Assembly: GCF_002188635.1 (NCBI RefSeq)
Contig: NZ_NINX01000042.1
Coordinates: forward strand, 26,920-90,919
Direction of reading: 5' to 3'
DNA length: 64,000 nt
From: Pigmentiphaga sp. NML030171
GTDB taxonomy: Bacteria; Pseudomonadota; Gammaproteobacteria; Burkholderiales; Burkholderiaceae_B
Below the pieces are notes generated by a model. It did not search any database and was not told the DNA's origin. It was given only the letters and a program-made list of their open reading frames with translations. Shown in pieces: positions 1-8,567 of the stretch (positions are counted from its first letter, which is position 1; each line of letters opens with the position of its first letter). Both the position numbers and the translations under genes were made by a program.

Positions 1-15
1 GACCCTGGGAAGAAA

Positions 16-726
16 CTAGAACGACGCCGGCGGAACCACCGTGGTGCGGGACAGGACCTGCGACTGGGAAATCCATTGTGCCGCGTCGACGAGCGTGGAA
101 ACTATACCATCGGACTCGATGGCATGCACATCCCGCCCCTCGTTGTAACCGTAGGGGACGAGCAGCACGCGGCAACCGGCCGCCTTGGCCGCCGACGCAT
201 CGTTCATGGAGTCGCCCACCACCACGGCCTCGGCCGGCGTGACGCCCAGCAATTCACACGCATGCAGCACGGGGTCGGGATCCGGTTTCTTGCGGGCCAC
301 GCTGTCGCCGCTGACCACGGCGTCGAAATAGGCGCGCAGCCCGATCCGCTCCAGGAGCGGACCGGTGAACTCGGCCGGCTTGTTGGTCACGACCGCGATG
401 CGCAGGCCCTGTGCCTTCATGGCCTGCAGGCCCTCGAGCACGCCGTCGAAGATGCGGGCGGTCTCGCCGTTGACCTCCTGGTAGGCATGGCGGAAGACAT
501 CCAGTGCCTCCGGAAAACGCTCCTGCCCGGCGCGGCCGTCCAGGCTGCCCGACAGCGCGCGGTGCACCAGGTTCTCCATGCCCTTGCCGACGAAGGTGGC
601 GATCACGTCCTCGCGCAGGGGCACCAGTCCGAATTCGACCCGCATGACGTTCGCCGCGCGCGCCAGGTCTGGCACGGAATCCACCAGGGTCCCGTCGAGA
701 TCGATCAGTACGGCGCGAAAACTCAT
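16..726 (-). CDS. gph: phosphoglycolate phosphatase (HAD family)
   Basis: Dephosphorylates 2-phosphoglycolate in the cytoplasm, a salvage step linked to DNA repair and oxygenation by-products. The 236-residue product has the HAD nucleophile motif DLDGTLVDS at residues 9-17, the second motif VVTNKP near residue 113 and the late GDSMND acid motif. Length and cap-domain position are normal for Gph. It lies 27 bp downstream of rpe on the same strand, the usual beta-proteobacterial order (commonly followed by trpE, which would lie just outside the window). Other small HAD phosphatases are possible, but the neighbourhood favours Gph. Confidence 0.93.
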   Translation of the reverse strand: MSFRAVLIDLDGTLVDSVPDLARAANVMRVEFGLVPLREDVIATFVGKGMENLVHRALSGSLDGRAGQERFPEALDVFRHAYQEVNGETARIFDGVLEGLQAMKAQGLRIAVVTNKPAEFTGPLLERIGLRAYFDAVVSGDSVARKKPDPDPVLHACELLGVTPAEAVVVGDSMNDASAAKAAGCRVLLVPYGYNEGRDVHAIESDGIVSTLVDAAQWISQSQVLSRTTVVPPASF

Positions 727-753
727 GCTGGCTCCTTGCTTGCCGGGTCCGGC

Positions 754-1470
754 TCAGGCGTAGGACGCATCGCCCTTGGCGATCTGCGCACGCATTTCCT
801 TGATGACCGCCGCGTAGTCGGGCTTGCCGAAGATGGCCGACCCGGCGACGAAGGTATCGGCGCCCGCCGCGCGGATGGCGGCGATGTTGTCGGCCTTGAC
901 CCCGCCGTCGACCTCCAGCGCGATGACGCGGCCGGTTTCCGCCTGCCAGCGATCCAGCCGCGTGCGCGCCTGGCGCAGCTTGTCCAGCGTGGAAGGCAGG
1001 AAGCTCTGGCCCCCGAAGCCGGGGTTGACCGACATCAGCAGCACGATGTCCAGCTTGTCCATCACGTAATCCATCCAGTCCAGGGGCGTGGCGGGGTTGA
1101 ACACCAGCCCGGCCTGGCAGCCGTGGTCGCGGATCAGCGCCAGGGTACGGTCGACGTGGCGCGAGGCCTCGGGGTGGAAGGTGATGACGTCGGCGCCGGC
1201 CTTGGCGAACATCGGGATCAGCGCATCCACCGGCTCCACCATCAGGTGCACGTCGATGGGCACCTGCACGTGGGGGCGGATGGCCTCACAGACCATGGGG
1301 CCGATGGTCAGGTTGGGCACGTAATGGTTGTCCATCACGTCGAAATGTATCCAATCCGCACCGGCGGCCACGACATTGCGCACCTCTTCCCCCAAGCGGG
1401 CGAAATCGGCGGATAGAATGCTGGGGGCGATACGCGTGGAAGCGGGCCCGGAAATGGTGAAGGCTGGCAT
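754..1470 (-). CDS. rpe: ribulose-phosphate 3-epimerase
   Basis: Interconverts ribulose 5-phosphate and xylulose 5-phosphate in the pentose phosphate pathway. The 238-residue product begins [19 protein letters not shown] and has the TIM-barrel signatures of the family: [21 protein letters not shown] with metal-binding His and Asp, [14 protein letters not shown] and EVDGGV. The frame is open upstream, but the ATG at 1470 gives the normal family length and the upstream codons have no Rpe similarity. It is the first gene of an rpe-gph minus-strand pair, divergent from apaG. Confidence 0.96.
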   Translation of the reverse strand: MPAFTISGPASTRIAPSILSADFARLGEEVRNVVAAGADWIHFDVMDNHYVPNLTIGPMVCEAIRPHVQVPIDVHLMVEPVDALIPMFAKAGADVITFHPEASRHVDRTLALIRDHGCQAGLVFNPATPLDWMDYVMDKLDIVLLMSVNPGFGGQSFLPSTLDKLRQARTRLDRWQAETGRVIALEVDGGVKADNIAAIRAAGADTFVAGSAIFGKPDYAAVIKEMRAQIAKGDASYA

Positions 1471-1590
1471 AAGATATTCCGTTTGCAGGAGCAGGCCCGC
1501 CCGGCATCCCGGCGGACGCCATGCCCGCGGATGCCGGCCCGGCCGGATGCCTCCCATTGTAGAAGCTTGTCAGACCCCTATGGCGCACGC

Positions 1591-1965
1591 ATGAAATCTC
1601 ATGAACTGACGGTTACCGTACAGCCCCGCTACCTGGCCGATCAATCCGACCCCGGCAAGCTGCAATACGTCTTTGCGTACACCATCCGCATCACCAACAC
1701 CGGATCCGAACCCGCCCAGCTGATCAGCCGCCACTGGATCATCACCGACGGCAACCAGCAGGAGCAGGAAGTCCGGGGCCTGGGGGTCGTGGGCCAGCAA
1801 CCCCTGCTGCAGCCCGGCGAAAGCTTCGAATACACCAGCGGCTGCCCGCTTTCGACGCCGGTGGGCACCATGCGCGGCACCTACCACTGCGTCGGCGAGA
1901 ACGGCATGCCCTTCGAGGTCGACATCCCCGAATTCGTCCTGGCCATGCCCCGGACGTTGCACTGA
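1591..1965 (+). CDS. apaG: ApaG/Co2+-Mg2+ efflux-associated protein
   Basis: A single-domain protein of 124 residues, exactly the usual ApaG length, with an immunoglobulin-like beta fold (Fn3-like DUF525). Family hallmarks are visible: FAYTIRITNTG, LISRHWIITDGN, VRGLGVVGQQP, PGESFEYTSG and a C-terminal GTMRGTYHC segment. The start is the ATG of MKSHEL; the frame is open upstream but without similarity. ApaG was linked genetically to cation efflux and nucleotide metabolism in enterics; its biochemical role is unsettled. It is divergent from rpe with a 120-bp shared promoter region. Confidence 0.95.
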   Translation: MKSHELTVTVQPRYLADQSDPGKLQYVFAYTIRITNTGSEPAQLISRHWIITDGNQQEQEVRGLGVVGQQPLLQPGESFEYTSGCPLSTPVGTMRGTYHCVGENGMPFEVDIPEFVLAMPRTLH

Positions 1966-1974
1966 TGAGCGCCC

Positions 1975-2178
1975 CTACTCCTCGCCGGCATCTGTCCCAG
2001 AACGCAACGGTGGGGACACAGGATGCGGCGGATCCGGCTTTGCCGGTCCGCTCGCATCGCCCCCTGGGGGGCGCGCGGAGCGCGTAGGGGGGGGATTGAC
2101 CCTGCCTCGCATGGTCCACACCACGATGAATATGAGTATGGAAAGCGCCAGGAACGCTTCCAGCAGGAGCAACCACAT
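1975..2178 (-). CDS. small single-span membrane protein with repeat-derived tail
   Basis: A 67-residue ORF starting MWLLLLEAF. Residues 2-22 form one hydrophobic helix followed by positive residues (TMRGR), so the tail is predicted cytoplasmic. The last ~40 residues are Pro/Arg/Gly-rich and low in complexity; most of that segment is the translation of the GC-rich extragenic repeat at 2021-2093, so the original gene may have been shorter. Its ATG lies one base from the mltA start on the opposite strand. The membrane helix looks real (not the product of generic GC-rich shadow sequence). I do not recognise a function. Confidence 0.55.
   Translation of the reverse strand: MWLLLLEAFLALSILIFIVVWTMRGRVNPPPTRSARPPGGDASGPAKPDPPHPVSPPLRSGTDAGEE
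2021..2093. repeat. GC-rich extragenic palindromic repeat
   Basis: Two adjacent hairpins. The first pairs GATGCG plus GCGGATCCGGC (2022-2038) with GCCGGTCCGC and CGCATC (2042-2058) around a TTT loop. The second contains CCCCCT and GGGGG arms around GCGCGCGGAGCGCG (2060-2093). I recall very similar sequence recurring between genes in Bordetella and Achromobacter, but copy number cannot be tested here. It lies between apaG and mltA and is read through by the small membrane-protein ORF. Confidence 0.65.
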
Positions 2179-2179
2179 A

Positions 2180-3568
2180 ATGTCCCTTCGCGAGTTCATT
2201 GCCAGGAACTGGCATTGCCGCCAATTTAACCGCTTCCCCCTGTCCGCGCTCGCCCTGGCCGCGGCCATGGCCGGATGCGCGCAGCCGACCGGCACGGGCC
2301 AGGCCCCGCAGGACACAGGCACGGCGCCGTCCCAGCCCGCCGTGACCGCCCCGCCGGCCACGGTAGCGCCTCCGCCGGTGCCCGACAGCGCGCGGCCGCT
2401 GCCCCCGCCCGTTCCCCGGCCGGCCAGCAAGCCCGCCCTGCAAAGCAGCAAGCACTTCGTGCGCGGGACCTGGCAGCAGTTGCCGGGCTGGCGTACCGAT
2501 ACGGTCGAGGCGATCTGGCGTCCGTTCCTGGCCAATTGCCGGTCCATCATCCTGCGCACGGGCCGGCCGGTCTCCAACACCGCGCCTCCCATGGCCGACC
2601 CCTATGCGTGGCAGCAGGTCTGCGCGGCCGCGCGCGAGCTGCCGGCCACGCCCTCGGCGGACCAGGTGCGTGCCTTCATGGAACAGTGGCTGCAGCCGTG
2701 GTCGGTACGCGGCCCGGGCGGCGAAGTCGCCTCCGGCCTGGCCACGAGCTACTACGAGCCGCTGGTGCATGCCTCGCGCGAACGCGGCGGCGCCTACCAG
2801 TGGCCGCTCTACGCGGTCCCGGCCGACCTGCTGACCATAGACCTGGGCGGCCTGTACCCGGAACTCGTGGGCAAGCGCGTGCGGGGCAAGCTCGACGGCA
2901 AGCGCGTCGTTCCCTACGACACGCGCGGGGAAATCGAGCGGCCCGAGCGCCAGCCGCCGGCCATCGTCTGGGTCAACGATCCGGTCGATGCCTTCTTCCT
3001 GCAGGTGCAGGGCACTGGCCGCGCGGTGCTCGACAACGGCCCCGGCCAGGGCAGCACCATCCGCGTGGCCTATGCCGACCACAACGGCCATCCCTACGTG
3101 TCGATCGGCAAGTGGCTGATCGACAAAGGGGAACTGACGCCGGCGCAGGCATCGATGCAGGGCATACGGGCCTGGGCCCAGCGCAATCCGGCGCGCGTCA
3201 AGGAAATGCTCAACGCCAACCCGGCCGTGGTGTTCTTCCGCGAGGAAGCCGTGGCCGACCCGTCCGAGGGACCGCGCGGCGCCATGGGGCTGCCCCTGAC
3301 GCCGCATCGCTCGCTGGCCGTGGACCCGTCCATCGTGCCGCTGGGCAGCCCGGTGTTCCTGTCGACCACCCAGCCGGCCTCGCGCCAGCCCATGAACGTC
3401 GTGGCCCTGGCCCAGGACACCGGCACGGCCATCAAGGGCCCGGCCCGGGTGGACCTGTTCTGGGGGTTCGGCGACGAGGCCGGGGAAATGGCCGGCCGCA
3501 TGAAGCAGCCGACCCGGTTGTGGGTGCTGTGGCCGAAGAACGAAGGGGTGCCGGCGCCGGCGCGCTAA
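2180..3568 (+). CDS. mltA: membrane-bound lytic murein transglycosylase A
   Basis: An outer-membrane lipoprotein that cleaves peptidoglycan glycan strands to 1,6-anhydro muropeptides. The 462-residue product starts MSLREF, has a long leader and a lipobox LALAAAMAGC, then a Pro/Ala-rich linker (about 40-85). The MltA barrel follows (FVRGTWQQLPGW; TSYYEPLVHASR; VFFREE), then the C-terminal 3D domain with its aspartates (LAVDPSIVPLG; LAQDTGTAIKGPARVDLFWG). An in-frame ATG at 2096 would add 28 residues before the leader; the start at 2180 suits the signal better. The C-terminus overlaps the convergent LysR gene by 4 bp. Confidence 0.95.
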   Translation: MSLREFIARNWHCRQFNRFPLSALALAAAMAGCAQPTGTGQAPQDTGTAPSQPAVTAPPATVAPPPVPDSARPLPPPVPRPASKPALQSSKHFVRGTWQQLPGWRTDTVEAIWRPFLANCRSIILRTGRPVSNTAPPMADPYAWQQVCAAARELPATPSADQVRAFMEQWLQPWSVRGPGGEVASGLATSYYEPLVHASRERGGAYQWPLYAVPADLLTIDLGGLYPELVGKRVRGKLDGKRVVPYDTRGEIERPERQPPAIVWVNDPVDAFFLQVQGTGRAVLDNGPGQGSTIRVAYADHNGHPYVSIGKWLIDKGELTPAQASMQGIRAWAQRNPARVKEMLNANPAVVFFREEAVADPSEGPRGAMGLPLTPHRSLAVDPSIVPLGSPVFLSTTQPASRQPMNVVALAQDTGTAIKGPARVDLFWGFGDEAGEMAGRMKQPTRLWVLWPKNEGVPAPAR

Positions 3569-4500
3569 GCCCTGCGCCGCCGGGCGCGCGCCGGCTGCAC
3601 GTCGGCGCGCAGGCCGCGCGCCTCTTGCTCGAACGCTTCGTACAGCCGCTGGGCCGGGACGGTCAGCGGCGCGTCGGCCCGTGCCACCAGGTGGATCGTG
3701 GTCGCGGGCAAGTCGTCCGCGATCGGCAGGGCCACGAGATTCATCGCCGGCCCATGCCGCTGGAAGAATCCCTCGGGCACCACGCCCAGGATGTCCAGGT
3801 CCGGCAGAATCGCCAACAGCGTCGAGAACGACTCGCACTCCAGGCGCACGTCGGGCGCCGGCAGCCCGCGCGACTCGAAATCCATCCGCCGGGGGTCGCC
3901 CGGCCCGCCCGCCGGTCCCGTCAGCACCCAGGCGGCCTGGGCCAGGTCGGCCAGCCGGGTACGGTCCGCCAGCGGATGCCCGCAGCGGGCGGCGATCAGG
4001 TTCCGGCTCGTGAAGATGGGCTGGATGGCCAGGTCGCGCCGTGCGCCTTCGACCGGCAGCGGCCCGATCGCCAGATCCAGTTCCCCGGCCCGCAGTTGCG
4101 CGAACATGCGCGGATACAGCGTATCGACCAGCCGTATGCGCACCTGCGGCCAGCGCGCCCGGAAGCGCGCCAGGGCGCCGGGCCCGAGCAGGATGGCGCC
4201 GCCGGGCGACAGGCCCACGGTGACGCTGGCCTGGGCATGTTCGGTGTGCCAGGCGATCTCCTCGCGCGCCCGCCCCAGTTCGCGCATCACGGTGGCCGCC
4301 CGGGCCGCCAGCATCTCGCCCGCCGGCGCCAGCCTTACCCCCTTGGCGGTGCGCAGCACCAGCGTGGTCCCGAATTCGTCTTCCAGCTGGCGCAGCGATT
4401 TGGTCAGGGCCGGCTGCGAGACGTGCAACATCTCGGCCGAGGCGCGCAGGCTGCCGGTCTGGGCCAGCACGAGCAGGAGCTGCAATTGTTGAAGGCGCAT
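3565..4500 (-). CDS. LysR-family transcriptional regulator
   Basis: A 311-residue LTTR: winged helix-turn-helix in residues 1-60 (LQLLLVLAQTGSLRASAEML, HVSQPALTKSLRQLE), followed by a periplasmic-binding-like effector domain. The N-terminus resembles the CbbR/GbpR-like group. It is divergent from the sulfatase-cupin-Bug operon with a 119-bp intergenic region holding an inverted TGATA/TATCA repeat, so it most likely controls that operon and itself. The effector is unknown. Confidence 0.92.
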   Translation of the reverse strand: MRLQQLQLLLVLAQTGSLRASAEMLHVSQPALTKSLRQLEDEFGTTLVLRTAKGVRLAPAGEMLAARAATVMRELGRAREEIAWHTEHAQASVTVGLSPGGAILLGPGALARFRARWPQVRIRLVDTLYPRMFAQLRAGELDLAIGPLPVEGARRDLAIQPIFTSRNLIAARCGHPLADRTRLADLAQAAWVLTGPAGGPGDPRRMDFESRGLPAPDVRLECESFSTLLAILPDLDILGVVPEGFFQRHGPAMNLVALPIADDLPATTIHLVARADAPLTVPAQRLYEAFEQEARGLRADVQPARARRRRA

Positions 4501-4511
4501 CGTCCGGAGGG

Positions 4512-4536
4512 TGATAACCCCAAGTAATCGATATCA
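4512..4536. promoter_or_regulatory. candidate LysR operator
   Basis: TGATA, 15-nt spacer, TATCA inverted repeat in the gap between the LysR gene (start 4500) and the sulfatase (start 4620). Position and symmetry fit an LTTR recognition site; this is inference from symmetry only. Confidence 0.4.
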
Positions 4537-4619
4537 AAAAAAGCGAAGAGCATGTCCGCGCGGCGCGGCCTAGGATTGCCCGTAACGAGCACGGCCAAAC
4601 CTTACTCCCGGAGGCGCAA

Positions 4620-6323
4620 TTGTCCAAGCGCGTGAAGAACATTCTCTTCATCATGTGCGACCAGCTCAGGGCCGACTACCTGTCGTGCTATGGGCACCCG
4701 CGCCTGATGACCCCCAACCTGGACCGCCTCGCCGCGCGCGGCGTGCTGTTCGAGCGGGCCTACGTGCAGTCGCCGGTCTGCGGCCCGTCGCGCATGAGCT
4801 ACTACACCGGACGCTATGTCCAGGCCCACGGCGCCAGCTGGAACTTCGTGCCGCTCAAGGCCGGCGAGATGACCATAGGCGATCACCTGCGGCCGCTGGG
4901 CGTGCGCTCGGTGCTGGTCGGGAAGACGCACATGCGGGCCGACCTTGCCGGCATGTCCCGCCTGGGCATAGACCCCGATTCGACGGTAGGCGTGCGGATC
5001 GGCGAATGCGGCTTCGACCCCTACGAACGCGACGACGGCATCCACCCCTACTCGGGCCACGACCCCGACCCCGCCTACAACGACTACCTGCGGCGCAACG
5101 GCTGCGACGGCGACAACCCCTGGGAGGCCTGGGCCAACACCGGCACCGACAGCGACGGACAGGCGCGCTCGGGCTGGTTCCTGAAGTACTCGCGGCTGCC
5201 CGCGCGCGTGCCCGAGCAGCACTCCGAAACCCCCTACATGACCCGGCGGGCCATCGACTTCATGCGGGAGGCCGACGACCAGCCCTGGTGCCTGCACCTG
5301 TCGTACATCAAGCCGCACTGGCCCTACATCGTGCCCGAGCCCTACGCTTCGATGTACGGTCCGGAGGATGTGGCGCCGGTGGTGCGCAGCGAGGCCGAGC
5401 GCCAGGATCCGCATCCGGTATATGCCGCCATGATGAGGCACCGCGTGTCGCGGACCTTCTCGCAGGACGGCGTGCGCGAGGCGGTGATTCCCGCCTACAT
5501 GGGATTGATCAAGCAGATCGACGACCAGATGGGGGTGCTGTTCTCGTTCATGGAAGCAGCCGGCCTGATGGATACGACCATGATCGTGTTCACTTCCGAC
5601 CACGGCGACTACCTGGGCGACCACTGGATGGGGGAAAAGGATCTCTTCCACGAGCCCGTCATCCGGGTTCCGCTCATCGTCTACGATCCCGACGAGCGCG
5701 CCGACGCCACCCGCGGCTCGCGCTGCGCCGACCTGGTCGAGGCGGTGGATATCGCGCCCACTTTCCTCGATGTCTGCGGCGGCGCGCCGGTGCCGCACGT
5801 CATGGACGGCCGCTCGCTGCGCCCGCTGCTGTTCGGCCGGCGCCCGGCCGACTGGCGGCGGGAAGTGGTGTGCGAGTACGACTACGCATTCCAGGACGCC
5901 CGCATCGAACTGGGCACCGCTCCGCGCGACGCCTGGATGCGCATGATCTTCGACGGGCGCTGGAAATACGTGCTGTTCGAGGGCTACCGGCCCATGCTGT
6001 TCGATCTCGCGTCCGACCCCGACGAGTTCGTGGACCTGGGCGCCTCCCAGGCGCCCGAGCACGAGCAGGCGCGGCGGCGCCTGCACGAGGCCCTGTTCCG
6101 CTGGGCGCTGCGGCCCCGCCAGCGCGTGACCGTGCCGGACGCCGCGATCGAATCGGTGGAAGTCCAGCCGCGCATCTCCGAGGGCGGCATCCTGATCGGC
6201 TACTGGGACGAGGACGACCTGGCCCGCGCCCGGCAATCCTTCAAGCCCCGGTTCTCGTCCACCAACCCGCTCGTCAAATCGACCCTCGATCGCCTGACGG
6301 GCAAGCAAGGAGTCCCGCAATGA
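4620..6323 (+). CDS. type I sulfatase / phosphonate monoester hydrolase family enzyme
   Basis: A 567-residue alkaline-phosphatase-superfamily hydrolase predicted to cleave a sulfate or phosphonate ester. The nucleophile motif is C54-G-P-S-R, the Cys form that must be converted to formylglycine. Metal-site segments include MCDQLRAD (D14) and TSDHGDYLGDHWMGEK. No signal peptide is evident, so action is probably cytoplasmic. The start is TTG at 4620 with GGAGG at 4610-4614; no nearby ATG fits. The gene overlaps the cupin by 4 bp (ATGA). Phosphonate monoester hydrolases of this fold share the same motif, so the leaving group is uncertain. Confidence 0.87.
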   Translation: MSKRVKNILFIMCDQLRADYLSCYGHPRLMTPNLDRLAARGVLFERAYVQSPVCGPSRMSYYTGRYVQAHGASWNFVPLKAGEMTIGDHLRPLGVRSVLVGKTHMRADLAGMSRLGIDPDSTVGVRIGECGFDPYERDDGIHPYSGHDPDPAYNDYLRRNGCDGDNPWEAWANTGTDSDGQARSGWFLKYSRLPARVPEQHSETPYMTRRAIDFMREADDQPWCLHLSYIKPHWPYIVPEPYASMYGPEDVAPVVRSEAERQDPHPVYAAMMRHRVSRTFSQDGVREAVIPAYMGLIKQIDDQMGVLFSFMEAAGLMDTTMIVFTSDHGDYLGDHWMGEKDLFHEPVIRVPLIVYDPDERADATRGSRCADLVEAVDIAPTFLDVCGGAPVPHVMDGRSLRPLLFGRRPADWRREVVCEYDYAFQDARIELGTAPRDAWMRMIFDGRWKYVLFEGYRPMLFDLASDPDEFVDLGASQAPEHEQARRRLHEALFRWALRPRQRVTVPDAAIESVEVQPRISEGGILIGYWDEDDLARARQSFKPRFSSTNPLVKSTLDRLTGKQGVPQ

Positions 6324-6772
6324 GGAACGAAACGCCCGACATCACCCGCGCCCATACCGGCATCGACGGCGTGTCGTGGAACATCCTTGGCCAGGTGTAC
6401 GTGCCCAAGCAGATGTCCGAGGACAGCTTCTCGTGGCACGCCACCTTCCCGATCGAGACCTTCGTGCCGCCGCACGTGCATCCCCACCAGGACGAGTACA
6501 TCTTCGTGCTGTCGGGCCGCATCGATCTCATCCTGGACGGCCGGCAGCAGAGCGCCGGCGCGGGCGACCTGGTGCGCATGCCGCGCGGCATCCCGCATGC
6601 CTTCTACAACAACTCCGGCGCTCCCGCGACGGCGCTGTTCTGGGCCGCCCCGTCGGGCAGGCTGGTCGAGCTCTACCAGCGCATCCACAATATGTCGAAC
6701 CCCGCCGAGGTCGTGCAGACGGCGCGCGAGTACGGCGTCGTCTTCCTGCCCCCGGTCTCGGCCGCCGCCTGA
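6320..6772 (+). CDS. cupin-domain protein
   Basis: A 150-residue single-domain cupin. The first motif is visible as PPHVHPHQDEYIFVLSG (two His, Glu) and the second as GDLVRMPRGIPHAFYNNS with the third His. Such metal-binding barrels act as small dioxygenases, isomerases or sensors; the sequence does not decide which. The start codon overlaps the sulfatase stop, and a Bug receptor follows 36 bp later, so the three are one operon. Confidence 0.85.
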   Translation: MRNETPDITRAHTGIDGVSWNILGQVYVPKQMSEDSFSWHATFPIETFVPPHVHPHQDEYIFVLSGRIDLILDGRQQSAGAGDLVRMPRGIPHAFYNNSGAPATALFWAAPSGRLVELYQRIHNMSNPAEVVQTAREYGVVFLPPVSAAA

Positions 6773-6808
6773 GACCGCCCGGTTGCCTCTTCCACGGAGT
6801 GTCCAGCC

Positions 6809-7780
6809 ATGCCCCCGTTACGTAGCGTATTCGCGGCCCTGCTGACGACCGCCCTGGCCTCGGGCCCGGCCTGTGCCCAGGACTACCCGTCCCGGCCGAT
6901 GCGCATCATCGTCCCCCTGCCGCCGGGCAGCCCGCCCGACGTGCTGGCGCGCCTGGTGGGCGAACGCCTGCAGGCGGCCTGGCACCAGCCCGTGGTGGTC
7001 GAGAACCGGCCCGGGGCCACCGGCATGATAGGGCTGGCCGCCGTGGCGCAGGCCCAGCCCGACGGCTACACCATGGGCATGATGTTCCTGACCCACACGG
7101 TGCTACCCGCGCTGTTCGGCAAGGTGCCCTACGACACCGCCAACGCCTTCGCGCCCATCTCCAACCTGGTCTGGATCTACAACGTGCTGGCCGTGCCCCA
7201 GGGATCGGACATCGCCACGCTGGACCAGTTGATCGCGCGGGCCAAGGGCGCGCGGGGCGCCGTGACGTACGCATCGGGCGGCAACGGCTCCCCGGCGCAC
7301 CTGATCGGCGAAGGCTTCGCGCAGTTCGTCGGTGCCGAGATGCTGCACGTGCCCTACAAGGGGCCGGCCGAAGCGGTGCAGGGCCTGCTGTCGGGCGACG
7401 TCTCGGCCATGTTCGCCACCTCGTCGGTGGCCGTGCCGCTGGTCAAGGCCGGCAAGCTGCGCGCGCTGGCGGTGACCAGCCCCACTCGCCTGGCCACGCT
7501 GCCCGATGTCCCCACGCTGGAGGAAAGCGGCGTGCGCGGATTCAGGATGAAGGAATGGGAAGGCCTGGTGGCTCCCGCCGGCACGCCGGCCGCGGTGATC
7601 GCCAAATGGCATGACGAGCTGGCCCGGATCATGGCGCAGCCCGAGGTGCTCAGGCAGGTCCGTGAACTGGGCATGACGCCCGCCGACCCTCACACCTCGG
7701 CCGAATTCGGGACGCTGATCCGGTCCGAGCTGGACACCTGGACCCGGTTCATCGCCAAGGCAGGCCTGCGGCCCAATTGA
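6809..7780 (+). CDS. Bug-family tripartite tricarboxylate transporter receptor
   Basis: A 323-residue periplasmic solute receptor. It has a Sec signal peptide (cleavage after ACAQ, about residue 24) followed by the family signature DYPSRPMRIIVPLPPGSPPD, then VVVENRPGATGMIG and the DGYT segment. Bug proteins bind carboxylated ligands with a few water-bridged contacts. It ends the sulfatase-cupin operon and may capture the substrate or product of that sulfatase. No TctA/TctB permease genes are adjacent. Convergent with dsbC. Confidence 0.93.
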   Translation: MPPLRSVFAALLTTALASGPACAQDYPSRPMRIIVPLPPGSPPDVLARLVGERLQAAWHQPVVVENRPGATGMIGLAAVAQAQPDGYTMGMMFLTHTVLPALFGKVPYDTANAFAPISNLVWIYNVLAVPQGSDIATLDQLIARAKGARGAVTYASGGNGSPAHLIGEGFAQFVGAEMLHVPYKGPAEAVQGLLSGDVSAMFATSSVAVPLVKAGKLRALAVTSPTRLATLPDVPTLEESGVRGFRMKEWEGLVAPAGTPAAVIAKWHDELARIMAQPEVLRQVRELGMTPADPHTSAEFGTLIRSELDTWTRFIAKAGLRPN

Positions 7781-7793
7781 GCACGTCCGGGCT

Positions 7794-8534
7794 TCAGCTG
7801 GGCTTGCCCAGGGAATCGAGCTTCTGGCGCAGCCGGTCGGCGGGAATCGCGCCTCCCACCCGGGTGTCGTCGCCGAAGATGATGGTGGGGGTGCCGGTGA
7901 CTTGCAGCTTCTTGCCCAGGGCCAGCAATTCCTTGAGCGGCGCGTCGCAGGTGCCGGCCTTGGGCGCCTTGCCGTTCAGCATCCATTCGTCCCAGGCCTT
8001 GCCCTTGTCCGGCGCGCACCACACCGCCTGCGACTTGACGGTGGAGTCGGGCGACAGGATGGGATAAAGGAAGGTGTAGATGGTGACGTTGTCGATGCCT
8101 TCCATCGAACGGCGCAGCTGCTTGCAATAGCCGCAGTTGGGGTCCTCGAACAACGCGATGCGCCGCGAGCCGTTGCCGCGCACCTGCTTGATGGCCAGGT
8201 TCAGCGGCAGCTCGTCGAACTTCACGGCCAGCAGTTGTTCCTTGCGCTCGCGCGTCACGTTCTTGCGGGTCGAGGCGTCGATCAGGTTGCCGTCCAGCAC
8301 GAAGCTGACCTTCTCGTCGGTGTAGACCAGCTCGCCGCCGATGCGCACCTCGTACAAGCCGTAGGGGGTGCGCGACACGCCCTCGACGCCCACCTCGCCG
8401 AAACGCTGCACGAAGCGCTGCTTGACCGCCTCCTCGGTCGTGGGGGCGCCCTTGGCGCCCGCTTGCGCCCACGCCATGGACACGGGCGCGGCCATGGCCG
8501 CGGTCAGCAACAGGGAAGTCAGCATGCGTTTCAT
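7794..8534 (-). CDS. dsbC: thiol:disulfide interchange protein DsbC
   Basis: Periplasmic disulfide isomerase that reshuffles wrong disulfides. The 246-residue product has a signal peptide (cleavage near AWAQ, residue 24), an N-terminal dimerisation domain (about 30-90), a linker, and a thioredoxin domain with CGYC at residues 134-137 and the cis-proline segment TGTPTIIF. A second cysteine pair (WCAP and GTCDAP) matches the structural disulfide of DsbC. It follows the UbiH-family gene by 33 bp and is probably cotranscribed with it. Confidence 0.96.
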   Translation of the reverse strand: MKRMLTSLLLTAAMAAPVSMAWAQAGAKGAPTTEEAVKQRFVQRFGEVGVEGVSRTPYGLYEVRIGGELVYTDEKVSFVLDGNLIDASTRKNVTRERKEQLLAVKFDELPLNLAIKQVRGNGSRRIALFEDPNCGYCKQLRRSMEGIDNVTIYTFLYPILSPDSTVKSQAVWCAPDKGKAWDEWMLNGKAPKAGTCDAPLKELLALGKKLQVTGTPTIIFGDDTRVGGAIPADRLRQKLDSLGKPS

Positions 8535-8567
8535 CGAATCTCCTAGACAACAGTCGGACCGCGCCCG

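Noticed and set aside
1742..4654. 970-codon minus-strand open frame
   Set aside because: Runs antisense through mltA and across the LysR gene; composition is Arg/Gly/Ala-rich as expected for a shadow of high-GC genes, with no conserved domain.
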